A DNA stretch of 64,000 bases, taken from contig NZ_JAGRPM010000033.1 of NCBI RefSeq assembly GCF_019449565.1, positions 17,551 through 81,550 on the forward strand, read 5' to 3'. Of this stretch, positions 1-7,413 are shown piece by piece. Origin of the DNA: Rhodoblastus sp. (lineage in GTDB: Bacteria; Pseudomonadota; Alphaproteobacteria; Rhizobiales; Beijerinckiaceae). The notes under the pieces were generated by a model. It saw only the letters and a program-made list of their open reading frames with translations, did not search any database and was not told the DNA's origin. Made by a program: the position numbers and the translations under genes. Position 1 is the first letter of the stretch. Each line of letters starts with the position of its first letter.

Positions 1-496
1 CGGGCATGGACCGGACATGCAGCTCCCGCCATTCCGCGCGGGGCGGCATGCCGCCCTCGGGTTCGGCGGCAAAGGTCCAGGCGTGGCTGCCGGCGACGAA
101 CATTTCGCCACGGGCGGGCGCGAAGACGACGCCTACCGCAGGCACACCATCGCGGATCAGGGCGATATTGACCGAAAAACAGTCGCGCCCCTCCAGAAAC
201 TCCCTGGTGCCGTCGAGCGGATCGACCAGGAAAAAGGGCCCGCCATCGATTTCTGGCGTTCCTCCGCTTGCGCAAAGTTCTTCCGCGACGATCGGGAAAC
301 GCGGCGCCAGGCGCACCAGGCCCTCTATAATGATTTCCTCGGCGAGCAGGTCGGCGTCACAGACCGGACTCGAATCGCTTTTGATTCGCGCGCGGGCGCC
401 AGACGCCCGGACGCGCATGATGGCGGCGCCCGCCTTGAGGGCGAGAAAGGCGAAAATTTCCGCCAGGGCGTCGTCATCCTGCATTCGGTCCGTCAT
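1..496 (-). CDS. cysQ: 3'(2'),5'-bisphosphate nucleotidase CysQ-like, 3' end cut by window edge
   Basis: Minus-strand frame, open from the ATG at 496 to the left edge, giving about 165 residues of an inositol monophosphatase-fold enzyme. The metal-binding motif DPLDGTREF is present around residue 92, with an upstream Glu-Glu (VAEELC) that normally binds the first metal. The Arg-Glu-Phe form after DGT is typical of CysQ, where SuhB-type enzymes have TNF. CysQ hydrolyses PAP, the by-product of PAPS use in sulfate assimilation, and works in the cytoplasm. The C-terminal half lies outside the window, so the second metal motif cannot be checked. A second ATG four codons in (MQDDD) is an alternative start. 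It is divergent from chpT. Plus-strand ORFs over this stretch are shadows. Confidence 0.85.
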   Translation of the reverse strand, partial: MTDRMQDDDALAEIFAFLALKAGAAIMRVRASGARARIKSDSSPVCDADLLAEEIIIEGLVRLAPRFPIVAEELCASGGTPEIDGGPFFLVDPLDGTREFLEGRDCFSVNIALIRDGVPAVGVVFAPARGEMFVAGSHAWTFAAEPEGGMPPRAEWRELHVRSMP

Positions 497-747
497 GGTT
501 TCCCGCCGCTAACCTCGCGCTAACCAATCCCCTACATAAGCTGGGGGAGGCGCCCGCGAAAGGGCTTCCTCTCCACGGCGCCCAGCCCTTTCGTCTATCT
601 CTTTCGCCTGAATTCGACATCCGTCTCCGCCGCCGCCGTCGCGCGGTGCGGACTTCCGGGTTCAAGCGAAGCCGAATTCGGGCTAGAGTCCCCTCGCGCC
701 CGCGCGATTGCCGCAGTTGATTCGCCTGACCAGACCGGAACCATCTC

Positions 748-1398
748 ATGAACATTCTCGCGCTCGAACCACTCGATCTCGCCGCCCTCCTGGCCTCGCG
801 CGTCTGCCATGACGTGATCAGCCCCGTCGGCGCCATCGTCAATGGACTGGAGGTTCTGGAGGAGGACAAGGACGAGGGCATGCGCGAATTCGCGCTCGAC
901 CTGATCCGCAAGAGCGCCAGGACCGCCTCGGCGCGGCTGCAATTCTGCCGCCTCGCTTTCGGTGCGGCTGGCTCGGCGGGCGCCTCGATCGACACCGGCG
1001 ACGCCGAAAAGGTGGCGCGCGGCCTGTTCGCCGACGACCGCACCCAGTTGATCTGGGACGCGCCCCGCGTGTTCATGCCGAAGAACAAGGTCAAGCTCGC
1101 GCTCAACCTCTGCCTGATCGCGGCGGCCTGCATCCCGCGCGGCGGCGTGATGCATGTGGTGATCGAAGGCGAAGGCGACGAGACCCGCATCGACGTCACC
1201 GTCAAGGGCCCGAATCTCAAGCTCGCCAGCCATGTCGCGGATCTGCTGGAAGGCCGCTCGGAAAGCGGCTCGGTGGACGCTCATGGCATCCAGCCCTATT
1301 TCACTGGCCTCGTCGCGCGCTCCTGCGGCATGGCGGTGCAGGTCACGGCCAGCAGCGAGGACGTGACGTTCAAGGCCACGACCGCCGCCGCCGAGTAA
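748..1398 (+). CDS. chpT: Histidine phosphotransferase ChpT
   Basis: A 216-residue protein matching the alphaproteobacterial ChpT family. It starts with a DHp-like helical hairpin carrying the phospho-accepting His in ASRVCHDVISP (His21), followed by a degenerate ATPase-like domain with no obvious nucleotide-binding boxes. In the known pathway ChpT takes phosphate from the hybrid kinase CckA and passes it to the cell-cycle regulator CtrA and to CpdR in the cytoplasm. Length is normal for the family. A CtrA-type box lies far downstream before rpoD in this window. The spacer upstream (497-747) shows two TAACC repeats near 511-524 but no clear promoter. I am confident of the family; the role is transferred from Caulobacter. 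Confidence 0.88.
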   Translation: MNILALEPLDLAALLASRVCHDVISPVGAIVNGLEVLEEDKDEGMREFALDLIRKSARTASARLQFCRLAFGAAGSAGASIDTGDAEKVARGLFADDRTQLIWDAPRVFMPKNKVKLALNLCLIAAACIPRGGVMHVVIEGEGDETRIDVTVKGPNLKLASHVADLLEGRSESGSVDAHGIQPYFTGLVARSCGMAVQVTASSEDVTFKATTAAAE

Positions 1399-1461
1399 GG
1401 CTGGGCGCGGAGGGCGATCCGCCTTCTCGGTGAAAGATTTGCGAAAGGCGGCGTCTTCGCC

Positions 1462-1489
1462 TTGCGTTGGCGCGACAGGCGGTTATAAA
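1462..1489 (+). promoter_or_regulatory. Candidate promoter of tRNA-Ser
   Basis: TTGCGT (1462-1467) and TATAAA (1484-1489) are separated by 16 bases, a sigma-70-like arrangement. The expected start is near 1496, about 37 bases before the tRNA. This is motif reading only. Confidence 0.4.
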
Positions 1490-1532
1490 GACGCGAAATT
1501 CGTCGGGGAGTTCCGCCCCCGGAAATACGAAT

Positions 1533-1622
1533 GGAGGGGTGGCCGAGTGGTTGAAGGCGCACGCCTGGAAAGTGTGTATACGGGAAACCGTATCGCGGGT
1601 TCGAATCCCGCTCCCTCCGCCA
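1533..1622 (+). tRNA. tRNA-Ser (anticodon GGA)
   Basis: A complete class II tRNA of 90 bases including an encoded CCA. The acceptor stem GGAGGGG pairs with the 3' strand CCCTCC plus a terminal G-U. The anticodon stem CACGC/GTGTG closes the loop CTGGAAA, which puts GGA at positions 34-36 and so reads UCC/UCU. A long variable arm (TATACGGGAAACCGTA region) is typical of serine tRNAs, and the T-arm has GGGTTCGAATCCC. A T-rich stretch follows at about 1640-1657 but without a clear hairpin. Confidence 0.97.
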
Positions 1623-1737
1623 CTAACCCTTGAAATACGATATTTTTGCTTTTTTCCGTGAATGCGCATCGGCTCGCTTTAAGTAGCCGCGCCAATCGGC
1701 TCGACTTTCGCCGCCTGCTTCAAACGACACGCTGCAC

Positions 1738-2325
1738 TTATTGCTTTTTGGGACGTTCGACCACTCGCTTGATTTTCATCCGCAGAGCAGGGTCGTCTCG
1801 AACTTTCACGAGGCAGGCAAGGCCCCTCCGCTTTTTTTCGTCGCGCGTCGCGGCCCTGAAGCCGATGGGGAAAACCCGGAGCGAAAGCCTCACCAACTCC
1901 CTGATGGCGCGCGGCGCTTCGGACAGTTTCTCGGTATGCGCGGCATACCACCATGCTTCAAATACCTGCGCCTCGATTGGCATGCCGCCCGCGATTTTAT
2001 GAAAGTCCCAGCAGGCGATCAGCAGGAAAGGGTCGATCTCATCGTCCTCGAAGCCCTCGAGGACAGCGTCCGGGTCCCTGTCCGCATGTTTGAGGAAATT
2101 TGCGAACGGGCTCGCACTGCGAATTGCTTCCTTGAGCGAGATGCCGTGGTCGGCGGCGTATTCGTGCAAGAGTGTGACGACGCCGGTCTTTTCTCCGATC
2201 GTCGTAAGAATTTCGCGAGCCGCGCAGGTGAGCGAATAGACCGGGACCGGGTGCTCGCAAGCAAAGAAAAGCCGAACCGCGGCCCTGATATGGGCCTCCG
2301 CGACATCAATCTTCGTAAGCTTCAT
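1738..2325 (-). CDS. Hypothetical protein
   Basis: About 195 residues, mostly helical by composition, with a Lys/Arg-rich C-terminus (ending VVERPKKQ) and no signal peptide or membrane segment. The N-terminus MKLTKIDVAEAHIRAAVRLF and the stretch AREILTTIGEKTG look like a conserved family of unknown function I associate with Rhizobiales, but I cannot assign a role. The frame is also open to a TTG at 2334; I prefer the ATG at 2325. Base composition is somewhat less GC-rich than its neighbours, and it sits next to a tRNA gene, which could hint at past transfer. No integrase or attachment repeat is seen. It runs toward tRNA-Ser. Confidence 0.6.
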   Translation of the reverse strand: MKLTKIDVAEAHIRAAVRLFFACEHPVPVYSLTCAAREILTTIGEKTGVVTLLHEYAADHGISLKEAIRSASPFANFLKHADRDPDAVLEGFEDDEIDPFLLIACWDFHKIAGGMPIEAQVFEAWWYAAHTEKLSEAPRAIRELVRLSLRVFPIGFRAATRDEKKRRGLACLVKVRDDPALRMKIKRVVERPKKQ

Positions 2326-2746
2326 CTTGATCAACCCGCTGCACGCTTCAGGATTGAGCAGGCCCTATCAGGCGTCAATAGGTCGACGGCAGGTTTTGAG
2401 CGGCGCCGCTGGCGCGGCGCGACTATTCTCCGCGCGGACAAAAAAAGCGCCCGCCCGTACATCCGGGGCGGGCGCTGCGCACAAGCTTCACTCGCAGGAC
2501 AGTGAGTAAGCATATTTAGTCTATTGAAAAGCTAGACAAAATCAAGGCCTGTGGCGGTTTGGCCTGAAATTTGGCCCTCACGCGGCCCTCACAGCCTGAA
2601 AAGCTCCGCATCGGCCTTGGTTTTCGCGCCAATTAACCAAAACGAAACGCCCAAGGGCGAAAATCCATTTCAAGACCCGGCGCGGCTGTATTCGCGGCGG
2701 ATTTCCGCTGTTTGGTTTCGTCGGCTTTGAGTTCGGCATCGCCGCC
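2326..2746. other. Intergenic region with a minus-strand terminator
   Basis: A 420-base stretch without a convincing gene. It holds a strong hairpin at 2446-2476 (listed separately) and, further right on the minus strand, a possible promoter (TTGTCT at 2539-2534, TAAATA at 2518-2513, spacing 15). Together these could define a 60-70 base RNA. The remainder (2546-2746) shows nothing I recognise. Confidence 0.4.
2440..2476 (-). terminator. Rho-independent terminator, minus strand
   Basis: A perfect 11-bp stem (AGCGCCCGCCC at 2446-2456 with GGGCGGGCGCT at 2466-2476) and a 9-base loop. On the minus strand it is followed by a run of seven T (2446-2440). The orientation fits only a minus-strand transcript, and no minus-strand gene ends just before it, so it may close a small RNA. 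Confidence 0.75.
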
Positions 2747-2986
2747 ATGAGCATTTTTCGATATTTTCTCGGCAAGAAAGCAAACGGCGCCCGGATCAAT
2801 TTCAGCTCCGCCGAATGGCTGGATCGTTTCTATTTCCTGTCCGCCTATTTCACGGGCCTCTGCGCGCTTCTGATGATCGGCTATTCCATCTTCGGCGATC
2901 TTTCGCTGGCGCCCGAAACGCGTGAGCATAAAGGCTGGGATCTATCGCGCCCCGAAAAAATCGATCCGCGCGTCATCGGGCGCTGA
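2747..2986 (+). CDS. Small hypothetical membrane protein
   Basis: 79 residues. An amphipathic N-terminus (MSIFRYFLGKK) is followed by one clear hydrophobic segment at about residues 28-50 (FYFLSAYFTGLCALLMIGYS) and a charged C-terminus ending in DPRVIGR. It probably spans the inner membrane once. The opposite-strand ORF over the same bases lacks any family features, so the plus strand is preferred. No family recognised. It converges with the subtilase gene, leaving only 23 bases between stops. Confidence 0.5.
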   Translation: MSIFRYFLGKKANGARINFSSAEWLDRFYFLSAYFTGLCALLMIGYSIFGDLSLAPETREHKGWDLSRPEKIDPRVIGR

Positions 2987-3009
2987 ACCCCGCAGTTTTC
3001 GGGATGGTT

Positions 3010-4512
3010 TCACCGCGCGCGCCGCAGCGCGGCCTGGGCGTCGGCAAGTCCGGCGCCGGCTTCTGGCGCGTCCTTGAGCGCAAGAGCGGAATCGCGCAGA
3101 ATTCGGCGGACGCCGGGGCCGTCGAGGTCAGGGGCCTTCTCCAGCAGCAGGGCGGCGACGCCGCTGACCTCGGCGCAAGCGACCGAGGTGCCGCTGGTCA
3201 GATCATAAGCGCCGCCGGGCGCCGCAACCAGCACGTCGACGCCCGGCGCCGCGAGCGCGACATAGCCGCCCCGGTTGGCGCGGTCGTATAGGCGCGATTG
3301 CTCGTCCACGGCGCTGATCGCGATGACATGGGGATCGGCGCCGGGAAAGGCCGGCGGCGCCGCGCGGCCGTCATTGCCCGCCGCCGCGATCAGGATGATT
3401 TTCCGCGCCGCCGCGGCCGCCAGCATTTGCGCCAGCAGCGGGTCGGCGGGGCCGGCGAAGCTCATATTGACGATCCGCGCCTTTTGCGCGACCGCCCAGT
3501 CCAATGCCGCGAGCAGGTCCAGCCCAACCGCGTGGGCGCCGTCGCCCGTCTCGTCGAAAGCGCGGATGGCGAGAAGCTGCGCGCCCGGCGCGCCGCCGTC
3601 GATCTGCTTGTGGCCGGCGATGGCCCCGGCCATGCCCGCGCCGTGGCGGCTCGAATTTTTGGCGGGCGCGGCGAAAACATCGAATTGTGCGACCACCGAA
3701 CCGGCTATTTCAGGGTGGTCCAGGTCGATGGCGGAATCGATCAGCGCCACCCGCACGCCCTTGCCCTCCGCGACGCGATGCGCCTCCGGGAGATGCAGCA
3801 TGGCCGAGGCGTAGGACGCCGGCGCGGCGCTCTCCGCAGGGGCTTGCGGCGCGGGAGCGGCGGGCGAGGCGTCGTCCGCGAGGGCATAAATGTAATTCGG
3901 CTGCACGGAGGCGACGACGGGTTCGCGGGCCAGCGCCTTCAACACGATGTCCAGCGGGCGGTTATCGAAAAAACGCAGCCGATAGACGCGCTGGCCGAGC
4001 AAAGCGATGTCGCGATATTGCGCCGGCTCCAGCTTCTGGCGCCTCGCCAGCGCCGCGATCTGCCGATCGCCGACGCGGGGCCTGAATACCACCAGCGCTT
4101 CTTTGGGTTCAAAGCGCGTCTCGCCTTTGGGCGGCAGATCGAGCCGCGCGCTCGCCGCCAGAACTTGCTTTCGCTCCGGCGTTTTCGGCGCGGGCTTTTG
4201 TGACGCCGGGGGCGGCAAGGGATGCGGCTGCGCGATCTTCCGGCTTGGCGGCGCATGACGCCGGCGGGGCGGCGGCTCGTCGCCGGCCTGGGCGGTCGCT
4301 GCGGCAGCCCCCGCCGCGATGGCCGGCAGCAAAATGCCGGGGACCATGCCATATCCGCCCCCGCGGATGGGGCCGCCATAGCCGCCTTGCGGTCCCGCCG
4401 GAGCGCCATCATAACCGCCGCGCATCATGCCGTTGCCGTAAGTCTGCGCCGAGGCGGGCGCGGCCAGGGCGACTGCGACAAGTAAGGCGAAGAAAGGGCT
4501 CGTCAGCCTCAT
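3010..4512 (-). CDS. Secreted S8 family (subtilisin-like) serine peptidase
   Basis: About 500 residues from the ATG at 4512, which has AGGAG seven bases upstream; a GTG five codons earlier is possible. Order of parts: signal peptide ending ASA-QT; Gly-rich then Pro-rich linkers (to about residue 125); a propeptide-like domain (about 138-207, ALVVFRP ... VYRLRF ... LKALAR); catalytic domain with Asp259 (VALIDSAID), His290 (SRHGAGMAG), oxyanion Asn380 (AAAGND) and Ser443 (SGTSVACAEVSG). The triad is complete, so it should be active in the periplasm or outside. It is the last gene of an operon with an ECF sigma and its anti-sigma, 24 bases after the anti-sigma stop, suggesting a role in, or control by, that signalling system. 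The unusual feature is the likeness between its propeptide and the anti-sigma's outer domain. Confidence 0.88.
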   Translation of the reverse strand: MRLTSPFFALLVAVALAAPASAQTYGNGMMRGGYDGAPAGPQGGYGGPIRGGGYGMVPGILLPAIAAGAAAATAQAGDEPPPRRRHAPPSRKIAQPHPLPPPASQKPAPKTPERKQVLAASARLDLPPKGETRFEPKEALVVFRPRVGDRQIAALARRQKLEPAQYRDIALLGQRVYRLRFFDNRPLDIVLKALAREPVVASVQPNYIYALADDASPAAPAPQAPAESAAPASYASAMLHLPEAHRVAEGKGVRVALIDSAIDLDHPEIAGSVVAQFDVFAAPAKNSSRHGAGMAGAIAGHKQIDGGAPGAQLLAIRAFDETGDGAHAVGLDLLAALDWAVAQKARIVNMSFAGPADPLLAQMLAAAAARKIILIAAAGNDGRAAPPAFPGADPHVIAISAVDEQSRLYDRANRGGYVALAAPGVDVLVAAPGGAYDLTSGTSVACAEVSGVAALLLEKAPDLDGPGVRRILRDSALALKDAPEAGAGLADAQAALRRAR

Positions 4513-4536
4513 GGCTTGGCTCCTCACGGACAGCTT

Positions 4537-5202
4537 TTAAGGACTTGGCGCGGCGAAGCGCACCAGCGCATTCGCCTGACGCAGCGCGTCCAGTTTTCTT
4601 TGCGCCTCGGCGGGGGCGAGATCGGCGGGGCCAAGGCGCAGGCGATAGAAGCCGCCCGCGCGCGGGCCTTCGACGATCTGCGCGCCGGTCTGGGCGAGCA
4701 GCGCCCCGATGGCCTCCATATTGGCGCCGGGGACAAAGGCGACGAGCGCGTGGACGCCAGCGGCGCGGGTGTTGTCCTGCGGCCCGGAGGCCGTGCTGTA
4801 AGGCGCGTCGGGCTGGCCTGGCTTTGACTGGATCAGCAGGCCGGCCTGCAAGGCGATGACGGCGCAGGCCGCCGCCGTCGCCCAGCCCAGCGCGCGCGGC
4901 GAGAACAGGCCCGCCAGCGCGCCGCCGAGATCGAGCCGCGCCCAAAGGCCCGGTTTGCGCGAGGGTTCGGCGTCGATCTTCGCGAACAGCGCGTCAATGG
5001 CGCGCGCGGAGGGAGCGGGCAGGGCCTCGTTCAGCGCCAGGATTTCTTCGCGCTCGGCGCGCGCCGCCGCGACATTGCGCGCGAGTTCGGGATCTTGAGC
5101 CAAAGCGGCCTCGAAACGCGCCTGCTCGTAGGGGGTCAGCGCGCCGGCGACATAGAAGGGCGCGAGTTCGGCCAGTTCCTGATGAGGAGTCTGTGTGGTC
5201 AT
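4537..5202 (-). CDS. Membrane anti-sigma factor (RskA-like) with propeptide-like outer domain
   Basis: 221 residues. The N-terminal cytoplasmic part (1-100) opens with ELAPFYVAGALTPYEQARFE, the usual anti-sigma helix pattern, but without a clear HxxxCxxC zinc motif. A single membrane segment lies at about 103-123 (ALGWATAAACAVIALQAGLL). The periplasmic part has a linker and then a compact domain (151-219). That domain, with ALVAFVP, FYRLRL and LDALRQ, resembles the propeptide of the downstream S8 protease in motif order and size. Its start overlaps the sigma stop (ATGA at 5199-5202), so the two are translationally coupled. It should bind and hold the ECF sigma at the membrane. How it is released is unknown; cleavage by the neighbouring protease is an inference. 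Confidence 0.85.
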   Translation of the reverse strand: MTTQTPHQELAELAPFYVAGALTPYEQARFEAALAQDPELARNVAAARAEREEILALNEALPAPSARAIDALFAKIDAEPSRKPGLWARLDLGGALAGLFSPRALGWATAAACAVIALQAGLLIQSKPGQPDAPYSTASGPQDNTRAAGVHALVAFVPGANMEAIGALLAQTGAQIVEGPRAGGFYRLRLGPADLAPAEAQRKLDALRQANALVRFAAPSP

Positions 5203-5774
5203 GGCCAGCCTCGATCGACGCCCGCGCGTTTGAGAATTTCAGACAATTTCTGGCGCGCGTAAAACAGGCGCGTCTTGACGGTCGCGGCCGGGACGCCGGT
5301 GATTTGCGCGACCTCCTCGACCGATTTCTCGTGATAATAAACCAGGTCGATGATCTCGCGATGCTCGACCGTGAGTTTCTGCAAACAGTTTCGCAAGGCC
5401 GCGCTCTTGTCGCGCTTGGCGATCTCGATTTCGGGATCGTCGGCCTCGTCGGCGATCTCCGCCGCCGCCTCTTCGTCATAAGGCGCGTCGCGTCGCTGGC
5501 GCACAAAAGACAGCGCCTTGAATCGCGCGATGGACAGCAGCCAGGTCGAAACGCTGGAGCGGCCCTCGAATTTCCCGGCCTGACGCCAGACGTCGAGGAA
5601 GACCTCGGCCAGAATGTCCTCGGCCCCCGCCTCGTCGCGCACGAAGCGCAGGATGAAGCGGAACACCCGGACGCGATGGCGTCCGAACAGGACCTGCATG
5701 GCCAGCCGGTCGCCCCCGGCGATCCGCTGGATCAGGTGTGGATCGTCGCGCGCTTCGGCGCCATCCTGCGTCAT
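5199..5774 (-). CDS. RNA polymerase ECF sigma factor (RpoE-like)
   Basis: 191 residues from the ATG at 5774, which has GAAGG six bases upstream; the frame extends 18 codons further without better support. Region 2 lies at about 27-95, with FRFILRFVRDEAGAEDILAEVF and the promoter-melting stretch STWLLSIARFKALSF. Region 4 lies at about 128-182, with LTVEHREIIDLVYYHEKSVEEVA and the recognition helix VPAATVKTRLFYARQKL. No extra C-terminal domain is present. It is first in an operon with its anti-sigma and a secreted subtilase. ECF sigmas in such operons usually drive their own promoter; a GGAAC occurs about 23 bases upstream of the start codon, but I cannot find a convincing matching -10. Confidence 0.92.
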   Translation of the reverse strand: MTQDGAEARDDPHLIQRIAGGDRLAMQVLFGRHRVRVFRFILRFVRDEAGAEDILAEVFLDVWRQAGKFEGRSSVSTWLLSIARFKALSFVRQRRDAPYDEEAAAEIADEADDPEIEIAKRDKSAALRNCLQKLTVEHREIIDLVYYHEKSVEEVAQITGVPAATVKTRLFYARQKLSEILKRAGVDRGWP

Positions 5775-5906
5775 GGAAGCCTTCGGGGAGCTCAGCTGTC
5801 GCCGGGAGGTTCCAGCCTGATGCCCCAAAGGTCAAGGCGTCTTTCTTGCGAAGCGGCGGCGCGCTCACCAGAGCCCGCCGCCTTTTCGCGGCTCTTTCAT
5901 CTGCGT

Positions 5907-6206
5907 TCATTCGCAGACCCGGACGCGGCCGAGATATTCGCCATAGGGGCCGAAGCGGCGTTCCAGGTGGCAATAGCCGGGGGCGGCGTAAGCGTCATAG
6001 GCGACGGCGGCGCCGATGGCTCCGGCGGCGAGGCCAAGACCGATTCCCGGACCCCAGCCCGGACCCCAGTGATGATGGAAATGGGGGTGCGGGTGGAACG
6101 GGAAAGCCTGCGCGCTGGAGGCGCCGACGAGCGAAGTGGCGGCGAGGGCGCCGGCGACGAGCAGGGCGCTGATGGTCTTGCGAGCGAAAGAAGAAGTGGC
6201 GGTCAT
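5907..6206 (-). CDS. Small secreted His-rich protein
   Basis: 99 residues from the ATG at 6206 (GGGAG about ten bases upstream). It has a clear signal peptide (ARKTISALLVAGALAATSLV, cleavage after SAQA), a His/Pro/Phe cluster (FPFHPHPHFHHHW), a Gly/Ala-rich hydrophobic stretch, and a C-terminus with two Cys (GYCHLERRFGPYGEYLGRVRVCE) that could form a disulfide. Similar short proteins with a GYC...R.V.VC tail are widespread in Rhizobiales with no known function. The His cluster could bind metal, but that is only composition. It sits between corA and the sigma gene, same strand, not obviously in their operon. Confidence 0.65.
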   Translation of the reverse strand: MTATSSFARKTISALLVAGALAATSLVGASSAQAFPFHPHPHFHHHWGPGWGPGIGLGLAAGAIGAAVAYDAYAAPGYCHLERRFGPYGEYLGRVRVCE

Positions 6207-6310
6207 TGTCGTAACTCCCAGGTTGGAGGCCATCTCATCGGCCTTGCATCCATGGGTCGTCGCGACCGCGCGAAAGGTTCAAAACTTTTTTGAAGAATTT
6301 TTCCGGCGGC

Positions 6311-7294
6311 TCACCACCAGCCGCGCCGCTTGAACCAGAGCGCGGGGATGAGCGCGCTGCACAGGATCAGCCCGAGGCCCCATTGATAGCCCCAGGCCCA
6401 GTCCAGCTCCGGCATGTTCTTGAAGTTCATGCCATACATGCTGGCCACCAGCGTCGGCGGAATGCCGACGACCGAAACCACCGTCAGCAGGCGGAAGATA
6501 TTGTTCTGCTCGATATTGGTCAGGCCCAAAGCGGCGTCGAGCAGCATTTGCAGCCGGTCGTTCTGGGAGCGCGCATAATCGATCAGCGAGGCGACGTCGC
6601 GGCCCTGGGCCTTGAGCTTGGAGCTTTCCTCGGCGGAAAGAAAATATTTCGCCTCGCCCGAGACGAAGGCCAGCATGCGCGAAATGCCGAGCAAGGTGTC
6701 CGAGGCCTTGGCGGTGAGATAGCCATTGCCGGAAATGGCGCCGAGCGAGCGCTTCATGACGGTGTTGTCGCGCTTCATGTCGCCGTCGCCGCCTTTGCCC
6801 TGCTCGAAAATGGTCTGGGACAAGGCGTCGAGGTCGGCGGTCACCCGCTCCAGTTCGTCGGCGATGGAATCGATGATGCTCTCGATCAGCATGATGAAGG
6901 CGTTGGGCCCGCTGGCGCCGCGGCCATTTTCATAGACCCGGGCCGTGTGCAGGTCGTCGCAGGGCTTCATGCGGTCGAAGCGGATCGACAAGGTAAATTC
7001 CCGCCCGAGCACGAAGCCGAGTGGCGAGGTCCTCGCCAGCCCGCGCTCGGCGTGCACGATCATCGGCGTGGACATGAAGAGATGGCCGCGGTCGGTATAA
7101 AGCCGGCTGGAGGTTTCGATTTCCGACAGCCGCTCCAGCGTCGGAACCTTGATGCCGAGTTTGCCCTCGACGAAGGCGATTTCCTCCGCCGTGGGACAGA
7201 TGGCGTCGATCCAGTTCACCTCCGGCGGAATTTTCTCCGCGTCGAGGGGAACTTCGACATCGCCCCGGAAATGTGTTGATCCGAATTTCAGCAT
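6311..7294 (-). CDS. corA: CorA-family magnesium/divalent cation transporter
   Basis: 327 residues, normal for CorA. The long N-terminal cytoplasmic domain is mixed alpha/beta and then helical (VTADLDALSQTIFEQ and similar). Two membrane segments at the C-terminus flank the signature MYGMNFKNMPELDW, which holds the GMN selectivity motif. The protein ends with a basic tail (FKRRGWW), as usual for the family. CorA forms a pentameric channel in the inner membrane for Mg2+ (also Co2+, Ni2+). It is divergent from the LOG-family gene, sharing the 7295-7413 spacer. Confidence 0.92.
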   Translation of the reverse strand: MLKFGSTHFRGDVEVPLDAEKIPPEVNWIDAICPTAEEIAFVEGKLGIKVPTLERLSEIETSSRLYTDRGHLFMSTPMIVHAERGLARTSPLGFVLGREFTLSIRFDRMKPCDDLHTARVYENGRGASGPNAFIMLIESIIDSIADELERVTADLDALSQTIFEQGKGGDGDMKRDNTVMKRSLGAISGNGYLTAKASDTLLGISRMLAFVSGEAKYFLSAEESSKLKAQGRDVASLIDYARSQNDRLQMLLDAALGLTNIEQNNIFRLLTVVSVVGIPPTLVASMYGMNFKNMPELDWAWGYQWGLGLILCSALIPALWFKRRGWW

Positions 7295-7413
7295 GGATGT
7301 TTCGACGATCAGGAGGGCGGGGACTCGCCGAGGCCGCGCGCCCCGAGCGATATTCGCGTAATGTGCCTATATTGATAAGCGCGGCGCTCCCGTCCGCCAA
7401 GCGAGTCGCGACC

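Noticed and set aside
474..1284. Long minus-strand ORFs over chpT, and similar long shadow ORFs over carA, glyS, RND and other genes
   Set aside because: In this GC-rich DNA the opposite frames stay open by codon bias. Their translations are Arg/Ala/Gly-rich without family motifs, while the chosen frames hold complete conserved domains.
1533..2325. tRNA-Ser as an integration site with the next gene as an inserted island
   Set aside because: No copy of the tRNA 3' end is found downstream and no integrase is present; only a mild composition difference supports it.
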